DNA of 64,000 bases from Hoeflea sp. GTDB lineage: Bacteria; Pseudomonadota; Alphaproteobacteria; Rhizobiales; Rhizobiaceae. The notes under the pieces were generated by a model. That model saw only the letters and a list, made by a program, of their open reading frames with translations, did not search any database and had not been told where the DNA came from. The stretch lies in the NCBI RefSeq assembly GCF_002733955.1, contig NZ_NVXQ01000007.1, positions 163,385 to 227,384 on the forward strand, read 5' to 3'. The translations under genes and the position numbers were made by a program. This document shows, piece by piece, positions 59,963 through 64,000 of the stretch. Position 1 is the first letter of the stretch. The number at the start of each line of letters is the position of its first letter.

Positions 59963-60160
59963 GGTCCGGGTCCCTGTTGTACGGGCTTCGCGCAAAAATC
60001 CCCCCGCTGGAGATCGACCACCCGGGAGACGCCATGCGCAAAATCTGAGGCTAGACGCGGCTTATAGGGAAATGTTGCTCTGCGCGAAACCCCAAATGCG
60101 TGATTGCTTGGGGGAAAGTGGGATACTCGCGACAGATGATGACGATGCTGGTGTGCAGGC

Positions 60161-60297
60161 CGCTCGCCACTCCGTCTTACCGGACTTGATCCGGTATCCA
60201 GTCAGCCCAAGACCTTGGGCTGAATAAAGTCCCTTGACCCGGCAGACGCCGGGTCGCTGGATTCCGGCTCAGAGGCCGGAATGACGGGTGGCGAGCG
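60161..60297. repeat. palindromic intergenic repeat element
   Basis: 137-base element with perfect 10-base terminal inverted repeats CGCTCGCCAC / GTGGCGAGCG. Inside are two smaller dyads, CCGGACTTGATCCGG and TTCCGGCTCAGAGGCCGGAA. It lies between carB and a decayed toxin-antitoxin locus and resembles mobile palindromic elements common in Rhizobiales. No transposase. From 59963 to 60160 nothing else was seen. Confidence 0.7.
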
Positions 60298-60315
60298 CGC
60301 ACGTCGCCTTGGAAA

Positions 60316-60535
60316 ATGAAGTTCGTATATGATCAGGAGAGCGGAAAGCGAAAACGAGGGGAGCCTCATGACGGCCAACAAAACGATCACTGCTGAGGAA
60401 TTCGACCGTCGTTTTGACGAAGGCGAGGATGTCAGCGAAGTGATCGACTGGTCGACAGCCCGCCGCCCAGGGCAAGAGGCCAAGCGCGTCAACGTCGATT
60501 TCCCGGCTTGCGTGGTCAATGGTCTCGGCACTTGC
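60316..60535 (+). pseudogene. remnant of a BrnT-BrnA-like toxin-antitoxin locus
   Basis: MKFVYDQE at 60316-60339 looks like the start of a BrnT toxin, but the frame then fails. From the ATG at 60368, 48 residues (EEFDRRFDEGEDVSEVIDWSTARRPGQEAKRVNVDFPA and a few more) match the N-terminal part of BrnA-type antitoxins. The usual ribbon-helix-helix remainder (LDREA..LGVTRQ..) is missing, and the frame runs into the opposite gene. Both pieces are too short to work. Toxin identity is less sure than antitoxin identity. Confidence 0.55.
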
Positions 60536-60539
60536 TCGT

Positions 60540-60908
60540 CTATTTCTGCCGCTTCTGCAAATCCAGTAGCCACTCCACCACGTCGGCCTTTTCGTGATCA
60601 AACAATCGGAACGTGGTCATCGGGAAATGGTCGGCCTCGAGGAAGGCTTCGAACCAGGCCCGGTCGCGGCCTTCGATGCTGACAATCATCGAGTAGGGCG
60701 GGGCCATGTCGGCGGTGAGCTTGTCGCCCTCGCGGACATGGCAGTCGCGGCACCAGTCATCGACCACGGCCTGGCCGCGCTTGACCGCTGCGGCGTCGGC
60801 GCGCGCCGGGGCTGAGGCAAGCGGCAGGCAAAGGGCTGCGAGCGTCATGGCCTGGATGGCTTTGACGACAGTGAACGCCGCCCTGTCAGAGACTTTCCTT
60901 GTGGCCAT
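60540..60908 (-). CDS. small periplasmic c-type cytochrome
   Basis: 122 residues. Signal peptide (about 14-37, ending PARA), haem motif CRDCH (WCRDCHVR), and a C-terminal part with a methionine that may be the sixth ligand (FPMTTFRLFD). It is probably a periplasmic electron carrier. An FNR-type box with one mismatch is centred 66 bases before the ATG at 60908; this puts the transcription start near 60933, so the longer frame from 60944 is unlikely. Convergent with the BrnA remnant. Confidence 0.82.
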   Translation of the reverse strand: MATRKVSDRAAFTVVKAIQAMTLAALCLPLASAPARADAAAVKRGQAVVDDWCRDCHVREGDKLTADMAPPYSMIVSIEGRDRAWFEAFLEADHFPMTTFRLFDHEKADVVEWLLDLQKRQK

Positions 60909-60967
60909 TTGCTGCACTCGCTGTGATTGCTTCAGCCAGATCATGCGGCATCGGGTTTGCCCGTGCC

Positions 60968-60981
60968 ATGATCGGGATCAA
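60968..60981 (-). promoter_or_regulatory. FNR/FixK-type box of the cytochrome gene
   Basis: TTGATCCCGATCAT on the minus strand, one base away from TTGAT-N4-ATCAA. Low-oxygen activation is likely but not proven. Confidence 0.45.
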
Positions 60982-60995
60982 TCCCGCAGCTCCGC

Positions 60996-61886
60996 TCAGC
61001 CGCCGGTCAGGCTGCTCCAGCGGGTGCGGACCTCGGGCATCTGGCTGCGGCTGACCGGCAGCTGCTTTCCGTCGATGGTCTGCACCAGCAGTTTCGGGTT
61101 CTTGCCGCCCTGCCGGCTGATAGCCTCGACACCTGTGTCGGACACCCAGTGCGAGCGATGGATCTGCTGGCCGGCGCCGGCTTCGGCCATTGCATCGGCA
61201 AGCCGCATCAGGACCAGCTCCTCGCCTCTTGTGGTGACCACCAGAACATAATGATCCTGCACCTCGAGCCGGATCAGCGTACCGCGCTTTTCCAACGGAA
61301 CCCTGTTGAGCAGAGGCGGGCGTTCAGGCACATCTGTGGAGGTTGCGGCCGTGATGCCGCGGTCGTGTTCTTGTGCAGAAGAGATCGCCGGTGACGCTGC
61401 CGGGAGGGCCGTACTATCCCCCGCATCCGCAACCCCGTCTGCCACACTATCGGGCGTGCCGCTCATGCTGAGCCAGGCCAGCAGCGAAAAGGACACGCCG
61501 ATCGGCAAGGCGACCAGGGCATTTTCCGCAATCTGCAACACATTGAGCGGGCGGATCAGCAGCGCGAAATTGATCACCGAAATCACCAGGCCGACAGGCA
61601 GAGCCGATACAATGGCGCCAACGAGCATGCGGCCGAGGCGAGAGGGCAGGCGGGTTGCCAGCAGAGCGTCGAAAAACGCGATACTGATCAGCGCACTCGC
61701 CCAGCTGGCGGCGAGCAGCACCAGCCAATAGCCAAGCCGGGTGGGGAAAGCCAGCCGTTCATAGGTGCCGAACGGGCCGGTGACGACGAACAGGCCGACC
61801 ACCAGCGCAAACACCAGCCACAGCCTTGGCCGCTTGAGATGGGTGTGCAGTTCACGAAGCGTGGATTGCAGCAATGGGTCGCTCAC
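60996..61886 (-). CDS. membrane-bound LytTR-family regulator
   Basis: 296 residues: four membrane helices in the first 150 residues (LWLVFALVVGLFVVTG, LGYWLVLLAASWASALISIAFF, MLVGAIVSALPVGLVISVINFALL, ALVALPIGVSFSLLAWLSM), a linker of about 60 residues, and a C-terminal LytTR domain (IRLEVQDHYVLVVTTRGEELVLMRLADAMAE...GQQIHRSHWV..EAISRQGGKNPKLLVQTIDGKQLPVSRSQMPEVR). It has no receiver domain, so the membrane part may be the sensor. GTG start with GGAG six bases upstream. Targets unknown. Confidence 0.85.
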   Translation of the reverse strand: MSDPLLQSTLRELHTHLKRPRLWLVFALVVGLFVVTGPFGTYERLAFPTRLGYWLVLLAASWASALISIAFFDALLATRLPSRLGRMLVGAIVSALPVGLVISVINFALLIRPLNVLQIAENALVALPIGVSFSLLAWLSMSGTPDSVADGVADAGDSTALPAASPAISSAQEHDRGITAATSTDVPERPPLLNRVPLEKRGTLIRLEVQDHYVLVVTTRGEELVLMRLADAMAEAGAGQQIHRSHWVSDTGVEAISRQGGKNPKLLVQTIDGKQLPVSRSQMPEVRTRWSSLTGG

Positions 61887-62021
61887 GAAGTTCTCCGGTC
61901 ACAGACGCAGATGGCGTTGAGGAACGCCTCCGTTCATGGCCGATAGGGGCAGATTAAGCAATCGGAGCGCCGGTGTTTGACCTGCCAACCCGCCGCGATC
62001 CACAACAATGGACCCGTTTTC

Positions 62022-62990
62022 ATGACCCTTGAACCTCTCATCACTGCGAGCCCGGCGATCCAGTTTCACGTGCTTGCTGTCGTCCCGGCAGCAATCATTG
62101 GCGGCATCATGCTGCTGGGGCGGAAAGGCACGCCGGCCCACCGCATCGTGGGCCGCGTCTGGATTGTGCTGATGCTGATTGCGGCGCTGTCGAGTTTCTT
62201 CATTCACACGATCAGGATGTGGAGCGCGTTCTCGCCCATCCATCTGTTGTCGGTGCTGACATTGTTCGGCGCCATCGCGGTGGTCTGGTCGGCGCGGCGG
62301 CGCGACTTCACTAACCACCAGCGGGCGGTGAAATCGCTCTATTTCGGCGCCATCGGCATTGCCGGGGGCTTCAGCTTCCTGCCCGGCCGGATCATGCATG
62401 AGGTGGTGTTTGGAGCGGCTGAGGCGAGCGCTGCCACTGCGGCTGCAACAGTCCCGGTTGCCGCGTCTCCGGCGATGCAGATTGTTTCGGCGGCGCCGAT
62501 CTGGGTGTGGCCGCTGCTGATCGGCCTGATCGCGCTCGGGGTCAGCCGCATGCGCGACCGGGTCATGCCGCTGTGGCGGCTGATGCTGTTGCCCGCAGCA
62601 CTTACAGTTTCGACCTTTGTGACCCTTCTGGCCGGAGGGCTGAGCGTCTCAGGCCTCGCAGCCGTGGCTATCGGTCTTGGCCTGGGACTGGCCGTCGGCT
62701 GGATGACAATGCGGGGGGTCGTGACGACGCGGCTTGCCGGCAACCGGGTGATGGTTCGGGGCGAGGTGGTGTCGCTGATTGCCATTCTGGTGATTTTCGC
62801 CAGCCGCTTTGTCAAAGGTGCCCTGACGGGTATTGCGCCTGATTCCCTATTGGCGCCCGGCGTGGCGGAACTTTTCGTCGCCATGCCGGTTTTCTGTGCG
62901 GGCGTTATGGCTGCCCGAGCGCTGGCGCAAGTCGGGTTCAACCCGCTTGCGCGCAAATCCCGCCGGTTGATGCTCGAAGCCGAGTGTTGA
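62022..62990 (+). CDS. DUF2306 membrane protein fused to a second membrane domain
   Basis: 322 residues. The N-terminal part (about 1-125) is DUF2306-like with four helices: HVLAVVPAAIIGGIMLLGRKGTPAHRIVGRVWIVLMLIAALSSFFIHTIRMWS, HLLSVLTLFGAIAVVWSARRRDFTNHQRAVKSLYFGAIGIAGGFSFLPGRIMH. A 20-residue Ala/Val linker follows. The second half (about 150-320) has five more helices, beginning with PIWVWPLLIGLIALGVSRMRDRVMPLWRLMLLP, and resembles a separate small membrane family often annotated DUF6622. Both roles unknown. ATG at 62022. Confidence 0.75.
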   Translation: MTLEPLITASPAIQFHVLAVVPAAIIGGIMLLGRKGTPAHRIVGRVWIVLMLIAALSSFFIHTIRMWSAFSPIHLLSVLTLFGAIAVVWSARRRDFTNHQRAVKSLYFGAIGIAGGFSFLPGRIMHEVVFGAAEASAATAAATVPVAASPAMQIVSAAPIWVWPLLIGLIALGVSRMRDRVMPLWRLMLLPAALTVSTFVTLLAGGLSVSGLAAVAIGLGLGLAVGWMTMRGVVTTRLAGNRVMVRGEVVSLIAILVIFASRFVKGALTGIAPDSLLAPGVAELFVAMPVFCAGVMAARALAQVGFNPLARKSRRLMLEAEC

Positions 62991-63061
62991 AACTGGCCGC
63001 GGTGGGCCGTACAAGCGCTTTATTGAAGCAACGGCTCATGCGGCCCGGGAGAGTTGAGACC

Positions 63062-63979
63062 ATGGATTGGAAAGGCCGTCGCCAGAGCAGCAATATCGAG
63101 GACCGGCGTGGAACTTCGTCGCGCGGACGCAATCCGTTCGGCCGCAGCGGCGGTATCCGTTTGCCGTCTGGTGGCATCCGCCGATCGGGGATGAGCTTCA
63201 AGACCATCCTGATCATCGGTGTGATCTATCTGGTGCTCAAGCTGATCGGCATCGACCCGCTGCAAATGCTCGGCGGCGGCAACACCGGCGCGCTCACCGG
63301 TGGCCAGAGCCAGGCAGAGCGCCAGGTGACGCCGGCCCGGCAGGACGAGATGACCCAATTTGTCGCCACCGTTCTGGCCGAAACCGAGGATGTCTGGAAC
63401 GGCGTGATGAAATCTCAGGGCTTCGATTATGCCGAGCCCAAGCTGGTGCTGTTTTCCGGCGCGGTCGCTTCCGCTTGCGGCAACGCCAGTTCCGCCTCCG
63501 GTCCGTTTTACTGTCCCGGCGACCAGAAGGTCTACATCGACCTCACCTTCTTTGACGAACTGGCGCAGCGGTTCAAGGCGTCGGGCGATTTCGCCCAGGC
63601 TTATGTGCTGGCGCACGAGGTTGGCCATCACGTCCAGAACCTGATCGGCGTGCTGCCCGAGTTCAACCGGATGCGGCGTTCGATGAGCCAGACGGAAGAA
63701 AACCAGATGTCGGTCCGGGTCGAGCTGCAGGCTGATTGCTTTGCCGGGATCTGGGGTCATTACACCGCGCAGAAGGGCCTGCTTGAGCGCGGCGATCTGG
63801 AAGAGGCGCTCAATGCCGCCCAGCAGATCGGCGACGACACGCTGCAGCGCCGCACCCAAGGCTATGTGGTGCCCGAAAGCTTCAATCACGGCACCTCGGC
63901 GCAGCGCAAGGAATGGTTCGCCCGCGGATTCGAAACCGGTCGTCTGGAAGTCTGCGACACGTTCAACAACCCGGTCTAA
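63062..63979 (+). CDS. neutral zinc metallopeptidase, YpfJ/KPN_02809 family
   Basis: 305 residues. One N-terminal membrane helix (about 46-63: TILIIGVIYLVLKLIGID), a Gly/Gln linker and a zinc protease domain with HEVGHHVQNLIGVL (about 198-211; HEXXH), the glutamate region ELQADCFAGIWGHY and YVVPESFNHGTSAQRKEWF. The family is widespread and of unknown substrate. ATG at 63062. The window ends 21 bases after the stop. Confidence 0.9.
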   Translation: MDWKGRRQSSNIEDRRGTSSRGRNPFGRSGGIRLPSGGIRRSGMSFKTILIIGVIYLVLKLIGIDPLQMLGGGNTGALTGGQSQAERQVTPARQDEMTQFVATVLAETEDVWNGVMKSQGFDYAEPKLVLFSGAVASACGNASSASGPFYCPGDQKVYIDLTFFDELAQRFKASGDFAQAYVLAHEVGHHVQNLIGVLPEFNRMRRSMSQTEENQMSVRVELQADCFAGIWGHYTAQKGLLERGDLEEALNAAQQIGDDTLQRRTQGYVVPESFNHGTSAQRKEWFARGFETGRLEVCDTFNNPV

Positions 63980-64000
63980 GCCGACCGGGACAGTTTTTTT

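Overview
The window is ordinary chromosome of an alphaproteobacterium of the order Hyphomicrobiales (Rhizobiales), closest in gene content and order to Rhizobiaceae/Hoeflea-like genomes. This rests on recognised synteny, not a database search. The best marker is the block from 43.3 to 52.1 kb: SDR-family gene, twin AbcR small RNAs, lsrB/vtlR-type LysR gene, trxB, lrp, four LPS-core glycosyltransferases and greA, which is the order I know from Sinorhizobium meliloti. Other markers are CtrA and GANTC (CcrM) motifs, an FNR/FixK box, BA14K and DUF1344 proteins, and a petP/petR-like regulator pair. Base composition is high GC and even, and there are no insertion sequences, prophage genes, CRISPR arrays or rRNA genes. 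I recognised no tRNA gene.

Layout. 0-3.2 kb: end of the cytochrome bc1 operon (cytochrome b, c1), apt, two MaoC hydratases. 3.3-8.5 kb: an FNR-box-controlled DUF2892 protein, ychF, small membrane and periplasmic proteins, then rplY-pth-GNAT. 8.7-11 kb: a chromate-resistance pair (rhodanese-ChrB, ChrA) behind a structured leader RNA. 11-17 kb: prs, a lipoprotein, a creatinase/DoeA-like M24 protein, pgeF, a MidA-type methyltransferase and lgt, all on the minus strand. 17.1-19.5 kb: a ubiK-like gene, an intergenic region dense in DnaA-box-like and GANTC sites, ybjN, proC and csaA. 19.5-24.5 kb: histidine kinase, chemoreceptor, response regulator and MarR regulator. 24.7-31.3 kb: ilvE, hppD with a divergent Lrp regulator, an MscS channel, a metallo-beta-lactamase-fold hydrolase and a second chemoreceptor with a CtrA box. 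31.7-42.1 kb: small secreted proteins, cold-shock protein, EamA transporter, aldose dehydrogenase, EAL phosphodiesterase, aspartate aminotransferase, lipid kinase. 42.3-52.1 kb: the LysR/SDR pair and the AbcR-lsrB-trxB-lrp-lps-greA block. 52.4-56.5 kb: an accessory-looking minus-strand stretch with a VHL-domain secreted protein, a MliC-like secreted protein broken by an in-frame TAG, a DUF2235 alpha/beta hydrolase, an AHSA1 protein and a DUF4258/DUF2283 pair. 56.5-64 kb: carB, a palindromic repeat, a decayed BrnTA-like module, a c-type cytochrome, a LytTR membrane regulator, a DUF2306 fusion and a YpfJ-type zinc protease.

The most unusual items are the structured leader of the chromate operon, the almost identical twin AbcR genes with a shared upstream box, the VHL/MliC secreted pair, and the DnaA/GANTC-rich intergenic region. 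Start codons were chosen by eye from Shine-Dalgarno spacing and family length, and several differ from the longest open frame.
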